From positions 186,001 through 250,000 of the forward strand of contig NZ_QLSU01000005.1 in assembly GCF_003268775.1 (NCBI RefSeq): a DNA stretch of 64,000 nt, in the 5' to 3' direction. Shown here piece by piece: positions 36,235 through 44,145 of this stretch. The stretch is from Paraburkholderia unamae (lineage in GTDB: Bacteria > Pseudomonadota > Gammaproteobacteria > Burkholderiales > Burkholderiaceae). The position numbers were made by a program, and so were the translations under genes. The notes beneath the pieces are model-generated. The model made no database searches, was not told where the DNA came from, and worked only from the letters and a program-made list of their open reading frames with translations. The stretch's first letter is position 1, and each line of letters begins with the position of its first letter.

Positions 36235-36887
36235 GCCGCTTGCCCAGTCTGCTCGACACGTTGCGCGCGACCCGCGCGGCGGCCCGCAATTCGATCCCCA
36301 CGGCGCTCGCCTGCGCCGCCGCGCTCGCCTTCGCGGGAGCCGCGCACGCCCAGGCCCAGGCCACGGTCGGCGCAACGGCGGTCATCGCCCCGAACGCCGG
36401 CACCGCGACCAAAGGCGCGCTTACGGTGAACGAAACAGCGGGCATCGACAACGCGCAATCCAACCAGCTAACGATCACGAGCGGCAGCGTCGCCATCAAC
36501 GTGAATGGCGACGAGCAGCTAGCCACCGTCTCGGCGCGCGTGAAGGACGCGAGCGCGACGATTGGTGCAGGAGCTTTTGCAAACACGACCGGCGCAATGA
36601 TGGTGAATCAGTCGGCGGGCGTGGGCAATGTCCAGCGCAACAGTGCCCTCATCAGCACTGGAGCGATTGGTGTTGCGACGGTCTCGGACGGAGAACTGTC
36701 CGCGGCGGCCGCAGCGAACGGCGGTCAGGGGCAAATGGCCCAGGCAGGGGGCATTCGTGAGGTACGCATCGACGGTGCGGCATTCAGGAATGCGACGGGC
36801 CTCGTGCAGGTGAACCAGACGGCCGGCGCCGGTAATGCTACGGCAAACAGTTTTGTGCTCCGTCCCCCGGCGGGCACTCTTTTTTAA
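36231..36887 (+). CDS. FapB-like minor amyloid candidate with three VN-AG-N-Q repeats
   Basis: This 218-residue protein has a signal peptide ending GAAHAQ. Three related units are visible: LTVNETAGIDNAQSNQLTI, MMVNQSAGVGNVQRNSALI and VQVNQTAGAGNATANSFVL, giving the pattern VN-x-x-AG-x-x-N-x-x-x-N. Repeats with conserved Asn and Gln are typical of functional amyloid subunits such as Fap and curli proteins. It precedes the large FapC-like gene, as FapB does. D153-G-E-L156 ahead of a Gly-Gly (164-165) recalls the motif in its neighbours. Confidence 0.75.
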   Translation: MSRLPSLLDTLRATRAAARNSIPTALACAAALAFAGAAHAQAQATVGATAVIAPNAGTATKGALTVNETAGIDNAQSNQLTITSGSVAINVNGDEQLATVSARVKDASATIGAGAFANTTGAMMVNQSAGVGNVQRNSALISTGAIGVATVSDGELSAAAAANGGQGQMAQAGGIREVRIDGAAFRNATGLVQVNQTAGAGNATANSFVLRPPAGTLF

Positions 36888-36914
36888 CTGACCACTCAGT
36901 ATCGGAGCGAAATC

Positions 36915-38498
36915 ATGAAGCGCACCCTCATAGCAGCGGCAGTTCTTGCTTCGGCAGCAGGTTCCGCTTATGCGGTTCCATCGAACATGGCGTACCTCTT
37001 TAACGCCACAGGCGTCACCGAAGGTGTCGGGATCGAAGGCTTCGTCACGCTGTTCGGCTGCGTCTCGGTCTCGAGCACTGCCGGCGCGGTCATCAACAAC
37101 AACCAGACCACCGGCGGCGGCACGCTCCTTCCGCAAGCTCAGAGCTATCTGAGCGGCAAGGTGACGACGACCTATAACAACACCAACTTCAGCGTGAAGG
37201 GCACGGGCGACAACTCCTTCTACAAGTACTCCAACTCGATGTCGTCGAGCAGCGACTCGTCGTCGAGCAGCTCGTCACGCACGCACGATTCGAGCAGCTC
37301 GAATTCGAAGAGCGCATCGGGCAATTCGAGCTTCGGCGCCTCGTTCAGCGCGAGCGCCAGCGCCTCGTATCACGTGAAGACGGACAACGGCGGCACGAGC
37401 GACTCGTCGAGCACCAACAAGTCGAGCGACGTGGGCAGCAACAACAGCACGAGCACGTACAGCAGCACGGGCAGCAACAACTCGATGAACTCGCAAAAGG
37501 GCAGCGGCGACCTGAAGCTCGGCGCCTCGTGGTCCAACAAGGGCAACTGGAGGAACGGTTCGTCGAGCCTCAGCCTGAGCGGCTCGGAAAGCACGTCGCA
37601 CACGACGGCGAGCTCGCACGACAACAGCGACACCACGAAGCGTGGCAATAGCTGGAACAACAGCGACACCAACAGCAAGAGCAGCACCTCGTCGAGCGCC
37701 AATACGGCGTACGCCGACGGGTCGGCGAGCGGCTCGCTCAAGGCCAGCGTCAGCGCTTCGAGCGAATACTCGAAGAACTCGAAGGACGCGTCCTCGCACA
37801 TGTCCAGCGAATCGAGCACGAGCGCCGACTCGCACAAGAGTTCGTCCTCGAGAAGCTCGAGCTCGAGCAACGGCTGGGGCTATAACGTGAGCGACACGCT
37901 CAACACCGTCGACGAGCACACCACCGGCTCGGTCACCGCGAACATCAACACACAACAGGCCGGCACGCTCGACGCGACCACCGGCAGCAACGCGGCAACC
38001 GGCGTGACGGGCAACCTCGGCGTGAACATCGCGGAAGGCATCAACAACGCGCAAAGCAACGATGTCGCGCTCGCTTCCGTCGATATGGGCAACGTCTTCG
38101 GCAACGCACAGATCTTCAACACGCAAGCCTCCAGCGGTAAGGCCAACGTGAAGAACTTCAATCTGAACGCGTCGGTCGGCGACGGCTCGCTCGCTAACGT
38201 TTCGGGCAATGTCGGCGTGAACGTCGCATCCGGTATCGGCAACGCGCAGAACAACAGCCTCGCCGGCTCCGTGACGACGGCAAGCCCGGGTTCGGCCTCG
38301 ACGGTTGCGATGGTTGCGACCGACAACAACGTGCAGAACGCCGGCATGACGGCAACCGGCCAGTTCCAGGGCACGGCCACCCTCGGCGCCAACTCGCTCG
38401 CCAACGCGACCGGCAACATCGGCGTGAACATCGCGGGCGGCATCGGCAACCTGCAACACAACGGCATGGCAATCGCCGCGATGAACAACGGCCACTAA
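36915..38498 (+). CDS. FapC-like major amyloid/adhesin candidate
   Basis: This 527-residue protein has a signal peptide ending GSAYA. Residues about 100-320 are extremely Ser/Asn/Thr-rich, with long polyserine runs. Three repeats begin at about residues 365, 430 and 499 with the shared form (T/S)GN-x-GVN(I/V)A-x-GI-x-N-x-Q-x-N, 65-69 residues apart. The GVNxA core and the Gln/Asn ladder match the repeat signature reported for Fap amyloids. A GGAG site precedes the ATG. The long serine linker is unlike classical FapC linkers. It is predicted to be secreted and to form fibres. Confidence 0.78.
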   Translation: MKRTLIAAAVLASAAGSAYAVPSNMAYLFNATGVTEGVGIEGFVTLFGCVSVSSTAGAVINNNQTTGGGTLLPQAQSYLSGKVTTTYNNTNFSVKGTGDNSFYKYSNSMSSSSDSSSSSSSRTHDSSSSNSKSASGNSSFGASFSASASASYHVKTDNGGTSDSSSTNKSSDVGSNNSTSTYSSTGSNNSMNSQKGSGDLKLGASWSNKGNWRNGSSSLSLSGSESTSHTTASSHDNSDTTKRGNSWNNSDTNSKSSTSSSANTAYADGSASGSLKASVSASSEYSKNSKDASSHMSSESSTSADSHKSSSSRSSSSSNGWGYNVSDTLNTVDEHTTGSVTANINTQQAGTLDATTGSNAATGVTGNLGVNIAEGINNAQSNDVALASVDMGNVFGNAQIFNTQASSGKANVKNFNLNASVGDGSLANVSGNVGVNVASGIGNAQNNSLAGSVTTASPGSASTVAMVATDNNVQNAGMTATGQFQGTATLGANSLANATGNIGVNIAGGIGNLQHNGMAIAAMNNGH

Positions 38499-38524
38499 GC
38501 ACGGCCAGCAGGACCGCAGGTAAC

Positions 38525-38569
38525 GGGCCCGACTCAGGCACAAGTCAGGCAGCAAGTCAGGTCGGGCCC
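38525..38569 (+). repeat. Inverted repeat after the FapC-like gene
   Basis: Arms GGGCCCGAC (38525-38533) and GTCGGGCCC (38561-38569) flank a 27-nt loop holding two CAAGTCAGG direct repeats. No T tract follows; it may stabilise the abundant upstream mRNA or reduce read-through. Confidence 0.7.
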
Positions 38570-38658
38570 CGGTAATACCGCTGTTGCCATATCAAGCAGC
38601 ACCGCGCGCCGGCGGTTTCACGCAAGCCGGCGCGTGAACCAAAAGGTAGGAGACCACC

Positions 38659-39378
38659 ATGTCCGGGCTCGTATCGTCCCCGGCGTCCAGGATGTGCGCT
38701 GTCGCGCTGGCGCTTGCCGCCACCGCGGCCCTCGTGCCCGTGCACGCGCAGTCGACGCTCGACGCGACCAACCTCATCGGTGTGCCGATCAAACTTCCGA
38801 TCCACTCGATGCGGGACATTCGCTATCGCAGCATCGTCAACCAGCAGTACGACTACAGCTGCGGCGCCGCCGCGCTCGCCACGCTGCTCAAGTACGGCTA
38901 CGGCATCGACATCCCGGAACCTGAGCTGATCCGCCGCATGATGGTGTTCTCCACGCCCGAGGTGGTCGTCAAGAACGGCTTCTCCATGCTCGACATGAAG
39001 AAGTTCGTCGAGACGATCGGCTTGCGCGGCCGCGGTTTTCGCGTCAACACCGACGCGCTCTACCACCTGCAAATCCCCGTGCTGGTGCTCATGAACATCG
39101 ATGGCTATGAGCACTTCGTGATCGTCAAGCACGCCGAGAACAGCCGCATCTTCATCGCGGACCCCGCGCTCGGCAACCGTATCGTCGCTGAGGACGATTT
39201 CGCGAAGACGTGGAACGGGCTCGTCTTCGCGGTGCTCGGCAAACCGTTCCTGGAGGACTCTCCGCTGTTGCAGAACAACGAGTCGCTCGCGCTCAAGCTG
39301 CGTGAAAACGCACTGCTCAATGGCACGGCCGCGACTCCCTTCTTCGAATACGGCCTCGATAAGGCCGTCATGTTCTGA
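38659..39378 (+). CDS. Periplasmic C39-family cysteine peptidase (FapD-like)
   Basis: This 239-residue protein has a signal peptide ending VPVHAQ and a single C39 peptidase domain. The catalytic set is visible: Gln62/63 and Cys68 in QQYDYSCGAAALATLLKYG, His152 in GYEHFVIVK, and Asp168 in FIADPALGN. It lacks the ABC transporter domains of bacteriocin exporters. FapD in Pseudomonas has the same stand-alone form and is needed for amyloid export. Likely substrates are the DxxL-motif proteins of the same operon. Confidence 0.88.
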   Translation: MSGLVSSPASRMCAVALALAATAALVPVHAQSTLDATNLIGVPIKLPIHSMRDIRYRSIVNQQYDYSCGAAALATLLKYGYGIDIPEPELIRRMMVFSTPEVVVKNGFSMLDMKKFVETIGLRGRGFRVNTDALYHLQIPVLVLMNIDGYEHFVIVKHAENSRIFIADPALGNRIVAEDDFAKTWNGLVFAVLGKPFLEDSPLLQNNESLALKLRENALLNGTAATPFFEYGLDKAVMF

Positions 39379-39391
39379 AGTCCTAAGAATC

Positions 39392-40237
39392 ATGAAACGC
39401 AACCTCTCACAGTGTGGCATCGCGGCAGCCGTCTCCGCGCTCGCCTGCGCTTTTTCGAGCGGTGCGCAAGCGGCCGACAGCATCGGCTTACCGCAGCCGG
39501 TGCCGGCGTTTCTCGCGAACGCCGACGGACAAGCGCAGGGCATCCGCTGCGAGACCGTCGACGACGACGTGCTCGCGCATCAGACCGGCAAATATGCCGG
39601 CAGCGACATGATTTCCGGGTTCGTTCTGAACCTGCTTTCTCAGTGGCAATTGCCCAACGGCGCGACGGCTGTCGCGCAAGGCACGCTCGCCGTCGCCCAG
39701 AACGCGGCCAACCAGATGAGCGCGCAGGTGAAAACGTACGCGAACGTGATCGACCCGACGCAGAACGGGACCACGCTCGCGGGCAGCGGCGCCAATCCGA
39801 ACGCGACGGCCACCGGTGGCCAGAACGTGACGGTCAACGGCGTTTCGCAGATCACCCAGGTGGCCGGCAACGGCAATGCGGGCGCCAACGCCGCAACCAT
39901 CGCCTACGACAACAACGCGCCGCAGATCGCCAACCTGCCAGGCGCGGCCAACCAGTCGAGCGCGTCCGCTTCGAACGCGAACGGCAGCATCAAGGCGGGC
40001 ATCTCGTTCGGCAGTAACGGCGTCAACGTGACGCTGCAAACGCCGGCGGGCATCGCCACGCAAAACATCGTGCCGGGCAACGCGCAACAGGCCGGCGCGA
40101 TCGCCCAGCTGCTCCAGGTCGCAGGCAATAACCAGCAGGTCGCCAACCAGTTGCAACTGAGTCTGCAAACGCAGCAGATGTCGTCGCAAATGATCCGGCA
40201 GATCGGCGTACTACAGGCTCTGCGAAACCTCCACTAA
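39392..40237 (+). CDS. FapE-like secreted protein
   Basis: This 281-residue protein has a signal peptide ending GAQAAD. Near the mature N-terminus is TVDDDVLAHQTGKYAG (D57-D59, L61, G66), which aligns with the motif in the first operon gene. The middle is Asn/Ala/Gly-rich with QVAGNGNAGANAATIAYDNN, and the C-terminal section is Gln-rich and helical (GNNQQVANQLQLSLQTQQ). Position between the C39 peptidase and the barrel protein matches FapE. It lies only 13 bp after the peptidase gene. Confidence 0.75.
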   Translation: MKRNLSQCGIAAAVSALACAFSSGAQAADSIGLPQPVPAFLANADGQAQGIRCETVDDDVLAHQTGKYAGSDMISGFVLNLLSQWQLPNGATAVAQGTLAVAQNAANQMSAQVKTYANVIDPTQNGTTLAGSGANPNATATGGQNVTVNGVSQITQVAGNGNAGANAATIAYDNNAPQIANLPGAANQSSASASNANGSIKAGISFGSNGVNVTLQTPAGIATQNIVPGNAQQAGAIAQLLQVAGNNQQVANQLQLSLQTQQMSSQMIRQIGVLQALRNLH

Positions 40238-40392
40238 CCAAGGGGCTCGTGAGGGACGAGACGCATGAAAAAGGAGACCACCACGCGGGCGTCGGCCCCG
40301 TGAGAAAAGCAACACATTGAATGAGGTGCATCGACGTGCGCAGGCGTGGGACCAGGGGGTTCCGCGTCGCGCCCGATCCCGGGGGAAGAACA

Positions 40393-41868
40393 ATGAAGAT
40401 GATGTCGAGGACGGTCGCGCCCCACGTGGCGCTGGCCGCCATCCCAGCAGCGGTCCTGCTGTTCGCGCTCTCGCAATCCGCCCATGCGCAAGCGCTACAA
40501 AGCCAGTCGATCGAAGATCGGCTGAACACGCTCATGCGTGTGGTCGACGAACAGCAGCGGCAGATCCAGTCGCTCGAGCGCCAGGTGACGAACCTCGAAA
40601 TGGCGCAACGCGGGCGCGGCATGCCGGGCGCGGGCGCGCCCGACGCGGCGTCCGACGCCACGGTCGCCGAGCAGCCCGGCGCCGACGGCCTGCCGGTGCC
40701 CTTGCCGCCGCTCGCCCAGGCGCTGCCAGGCGCCACGGCGCCGGGCGCGCTCACGGGCACCGCCACGGGCGTGCCCGTGAACCCGCCCTCACCCGATGCC
40801 GGGCCGACCAGCGGCGCAACCGGCACGTCGGCCGCAAGCGGCCCGCAGCAAGGCGCGCCGGTCGGTGTCAACCCGACGGTGGGCGAAACGCAGAAGAACG
40901 CCGAGCCCACCCGCACGCAGGCCGAGGAAGCCGTCGTGCAGCGCGAGCATGCGCCGCTGTTCGACCACAAGCTCACGCTCGACTGGGGCATCAGCGACAC
41001 CTACTACGATCGCCGCCAGTTGCAGCTCTCGGGGTTCCTTGCGCTCGACGCGATCTTCCTCGGCAACATCAATCTGGGGCAGACCAAATCGCACCAGATC
41101 ACGGCCGATCTCGATACGCGCTACGGCATCACCGACCGCATGAGCGTGGACGTCGACGTGCCGTACGTCTACCGGCACAGCACCTTCATCGTGGGCGGCG
41201 CGGGCGGCTCGGCCAGCACGCTCACGGATGCGTCGGTCAACTCGAACGCCATCGGCGACGTGAACTTCGGGATCTACTACCAGTTCCTGAAGGAAACCAA
41301 CAACATTCCCGACGTGGTCGGCAGCCTGCGCGTGAAGACGCCCACCGGCACTTCGCCGTTCGGCATCAAGGTGCAGCAGATCACGCCCGACAACACCAAC
41401 CTGGTCGCGCCGAGCAAGCTGCCCACGGGCACGGGCTTCTGGAACGTGACGGCCGGCGTCTCGGTGCTGAAGACCTATGACCCGGTGGTGCTGTTCGGCA
41501 GCTTCTCGTACACGTACAACATCTCGCGCTCGTTCGCCGACATCTCCTCGGTGATCGGGCAGACCCAGCCCGCCGATGTGAAGCTCGGCGACATCATCCA
41601 GTTCGGCGGCGGCGTCGCCCTCGCCTTCTCCGACAAGGATTCGGCCAGCATCTCGTACACCATGGCGATCGAGCCGCAGTCGAAGACCAAGCAGCCGGGC
41701 GGTGCGTGGACCGGCGTGCCTGGCAGCGAGACGACCGCCTCGGTGCTCAACTTCGGCCTGAATCACGTGGTCAACAAGCATCTGACGATCAACGGCGCGG
41801 TGTCCGTTGGCCTCACGCCCGACGCGCCGAACTTCGTCGTCGGCGTGCGCTTCCCCTATACCTTCTGA
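40393..41868 (+). CDS. FapF-like outer-membrane channel (coiled coil plus beta-barrel)
   Basis: This 491-residue protein has a signal peptide ending SAHAQ and a coiled coil at about residues 37-80 (IEDRLNTLMRVVDEQQRQIQSLERQVTNLE). A Pro/Gly/Ala linker leads to a beta-barrel domain from about residue 195 (LFDHKLTLDWGISDTYYDRRQ, ADLDTRYGITDRMSVDVDVPY) ending in a C-terminal Phe. This matches FapF, a trimeric secretion pore for amyloid subunits. A GGGGGAAG site precedes ATG 40393; the frame is open to 40321 without a ribosome-binding site. Confidence 0.82.
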   Translation: MKMMSRTVAPHVALAAIPAAVLLFALSQSAHAQALQSQSIEDRLNTLMRVVDEQQRQIQSLERQVTNLEMAQRGRGMPGAGAPDAASDATVAEQPGADGLPVPLPPLAQALPGATAPGALTGTATGVPVNPPSPDAGPTSGATGTSAASGPQQGAPVGVNPTVGETQKNAEPTRTQAEEAVVQREHAPLFDHKLTLDWGISDTYYDRRQLQLSGFLALDAIFLGNINLGQTKSHQITADLDTRYGITDRMSVDVDVPYVYRHSTFIVGGAGGSASTLTDASVNSNAIGDVNFGIYYQFLKETNNIPDVVGSLRVKTPTGTSPFGIKVQQITPDNTNLVAPSKLPTGTGFWNVTAGVSVLKTYDPVVLFGSFSYTYNISRSFADISSVIGQTQPADVKLGDIIQFGGGVALAFSDKDSASISYTMAIEPQSKTKQPGGAWTGVPGSETTASVLNFGLNHVVNKHLTINGAVSVGLTPDAPNFVVGVRFPYTF

Positions 41869-41872
41869 TGAC

Positions 41873-43441
41873 ATGAGGCCGATCGTGCGTGAATCCTCCC
41901 ACCTGGGCGCCACCGTGACACCGTTCGCCGGAGCGGGCCAGCGGCTCGCCGTGACCGGCCCGCCGCATTCGGGCGGCGCGGCGCGGCACGACGAAGCGCA
42001 CGACGCCGGCCCCGCGCGCGACGCCAAAGCGGCGCCGGAGTTCGAGCGCACGTTGCTGTACGTCGCGCGCACGCCCGACCCGCTGCTCGGCGCGTACCTG
42101 AAGAGCCGCGGCTGGGAGCTCGCGACCGCCCGCACGGCGCACGAGGCCTCGCGCCTCGTGAAGCCGGAGGCGGCCTATGCGGGCATCGTCGACCTCACGG
42201 GTTTCGCGCCGCGCGAATTCACGGGCCTGGAGACGATCCTGCGCCTCCAGCAGGTGGGCTGGATCGCGCTCACGGACAATTCGCGCCTCGCCGACCCGGA
42301 AGTGCGCCGCCTGATCCGCCACTACTGCTTCGACTACGTGCATGTGCCGGTCGCGCACCCGACGCTCGACTATCTCGTGGGCCACGCGTTCGGCATGGTC
42401 TCGCTGTGCGACCTCGACACGCCGGCCACCCCCGCGAGTCAGGACGAAGACGAGATGGTGGGCACCTGCGAGGCGATGCAGCAACTGTTTCGCACGATCC
42501 GCAAGGTCGCCAACACCGACGCCACCGTGTTCATCTCGGGCGAGTCGGGCACCGGCAAGGAGCTCACCGCGCTCGCGATCCACGAGCGTTCGCCGCGCCG
42601 CAAGGCGCCTTTCGTGCCGATCAACTGCGGTGCGATCCCGCATCATCTTCTGCAATCCGAACTGTTCGGCTACGAGCGCGGCGCATTCACGGGCGCGAAC
42701 CAGCGCAAGATCGGGCGCGTCGAATCGGCCAACGGCGGCACGCTCTTTCTCGACGAAATCGGCGACCTGCCGATGGAAAGCCAGGCGAGCCTGCTGCGCT
42801 TCTTGCAGGAAGGCAAGATCGAGCGCCTGGGCGGCCACGAGCAGATTCCCGTGGACGTGCGCATCATTTCGGCCACGCACGTCGATCTCGAGTCGGCGAT
42901 GCGCGACGGGCGCTTTCGGGCCGACCTCTTTCACCGCCTGTGCGTGCTGCGCGTAGACGAGCCGCCGCTGCGCGCGCGCGGCAAGGACATCGAAATTCTC
43001 GCGCACCACGTGCTGCACAAGTTCAAGATGGACAGCGCGAGAAAGATTCGCGGCTTCACGCCCGACGCCATCGAAGCTCTGTACAACTACAACTGGCCAG
43101 GCAACGTGCGCGAGCTCATCAACCGGGTGCGCCGCGCGATCGTCATGGCCGAGAGCAAGCTGATCTCGGCCGAGGATCTCGACCTCGGGCATTTCACCGC
43201 GCAGCAGACGGTCACGCTCGCACAGGCGCGCGAGGCCGCCGAGCGGCGCGCGATCGAAGCGGCGCTGCTGCGCCATCGCCACCGGCTCACGGAGGCCGCG
43301 GCCGACCTCGGCATCTCGCGCGTGACGCTCTACCGGCTCATGGGCGCGCATGGCCTGCGCGACGAAAAAACGATCTTTGGCGGCGAAGCGGAGAACCAGG
43401 CGGAACCGCCGCCGGACGCGCCGCCCGACACGCCGGAGTGA
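41873..43441 (+). CDS. Second sigma-54-dependent activator, paralogue of 33117-34502
   Basis: This 522-residue enhancer-binding protein has an N-terminal divergent receiver-like domain (TLLYVARTPDPLLGAYLKSRGWEL, then HYCFDYVHVPVAHPTLDYLVGHAFGMVSL). The AAA+ domain has GESGTGKE, GAFTGA (270-275), GTLFLDEIGDL and WPGNVRELINRVRRAIVM, and a Fis-type HTH is at the C-terminus. Its AAA+ domain is nearly the same as that of the upstream regulator. It starts 4 bp after the FapF-like gene and probably belongs to the same transcript, which could create positive feedback. c-di-GMP sensing is inferred from the VpsR-like fold. Confidence 0.9.
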   Translation: MRPIVRESSHLGATVTPFAGAGQRLAVTGPPHSGGAARHDEAHDAGPARDAKAAPEFERTLLYVARTPDPLLGAYLKSRGWELATARTAHEASRLVKPEAAYAGIVDLTGFAPREFTGLETILRLQQVGWIALTDNSRLADPEVRRLIRHYCFDYVHVPVAHPTLDYLVGHAFGMVSLCDLDTPATPASQDEDEMVGTCEAMQQLFRTIRKVANTDATVFISGESGTGKELTALAIHERSPRRKAPFVPINCGAIPHHLLQSELFGYERGAFTGANQRKIGRVESANGGTLFLDEIGDLPMESQASLLRFLQEGKIERLGGHEQIPVDVRIISATHVDLESAMRDGRFRADLFHRLCVLRVDEPPLRARGKDIEILAHHVLHKFKMDSARKIRGFTPDAIEALYNYNWPGNVRELINRVRRAIVMAESKLISAEDLDLGHFTAQQTVTLAQAREAAERRAIEAALLRHRHRLTEAAADLGISRVTLYRLMGAHGLRDEKTIFGGEAENQAEPPPDAPPDTPE

Positions 43442-43543
43442 GCGCGAAAGCGTGCAGCGGCATGGGAGAGCGCGCCGGGGCGCCCGGCGCCCTCAGGTAG
43501 AATCGCTGCGAACGGCTTACAACCTCGCACCTCTACCCTTTCG

Positions 43544-44041
43544 ATGACAACGCTCACCCTCATCGTCGCCCGCGCCCGCAACGGCGTGATCGGGCGCGAC
43601 AACGCGCTGCCCTGGCGGCTCCCCGAAGACCTCGCGTTCTTCAAGCGCACCACCATGGGCGCGCCCATCATCATGGGCCGCAAGACGCACGAGTCGATCG
43701 GCCGCGCCTTGCCGGGCCGCCGCAACATTGTCGTCACGCGCGACGCGGGCAAGCGCTTTCCCGGCTGCGACACGGCCACGAGCCTCGACGAAGCGCTCGC
43801 GATCGCGGCGCAGGATCAGGCGCCCGCGGCCTTCCTGATCGGCGGCGCGCAGCTTTACACGGAGGGCCTCGCGCTCGCGCACGAAATGGTGGTGACGGAA
43901 ATCTCCGCCGACTTCGAGGGCGACGCCACGTTCCCCGCGCCCGACCCCGAGGTGTGGCGCGAAACCTCGCGCGAAACGCTGCACGCGAACGCGCCGAACG
44001 ACTTCGATTTCGCGTTCGTGCGGTACGTGCGGCGGGATTGA
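43544..44041 (+). CDS. folA: Dihydrofolate reductase
   Basis: This 165-residue NADPH-dependent enzyme reduces dihydrofolate to tetrahydrofolate. Family residues are seen in [28 protein letters not shown], the NADPH-binding [25 protein letters not shown], and [13 protein letters not shown]. It partners ThyA in the folate cycle. Terminator-like hairpin DNA follows before the convergent pmbA. Confidence 0.96.
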   Translation: MTTLTLIVARARNGVIGRDNALPWRLPEDLAFFKRTTMGAPIIMGRKTHESIGRALPGRRNIVVTRDAGKRFPGCDTATSLDEALAIAAQDQAPAAFLIGGAQLYTEGLALAHEMVVTEISADFEGDATFPAPDPEVWRETSRETLHANAPNDFDFAFVRYVRRD

Positions 44042-44084
44042 TTGTCTGCGCGTGGATCCGTGCCCGGATTCGCGCCCAAAAGCA

Positions 44085-44110
44085 CAACGGCACGCCAAGG
44101 CGTGCCGTTG
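44085..44110. terminator. Convergent terminator between folA and pmbA
   Basis: A perfect 12-bp stem (CAACGGCACGCC arm, 44085-44096 with 44099-44110) has a 2-nt loop and short flanking A/T runs. Confidence 0.75.
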
Positions 44111-44145
44111 TTCATCGCGCCGCGAAAGCGCCGCGCGAATGCCGC

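Noticed and set aside
40265-40303. 12-codon mini-frame before the FapF-like gene (MKKETTTR...)
   Set aside because: It has no ribosome-binding site of its own and no sign of attenuator structure; it is not supported as a leader peptide.
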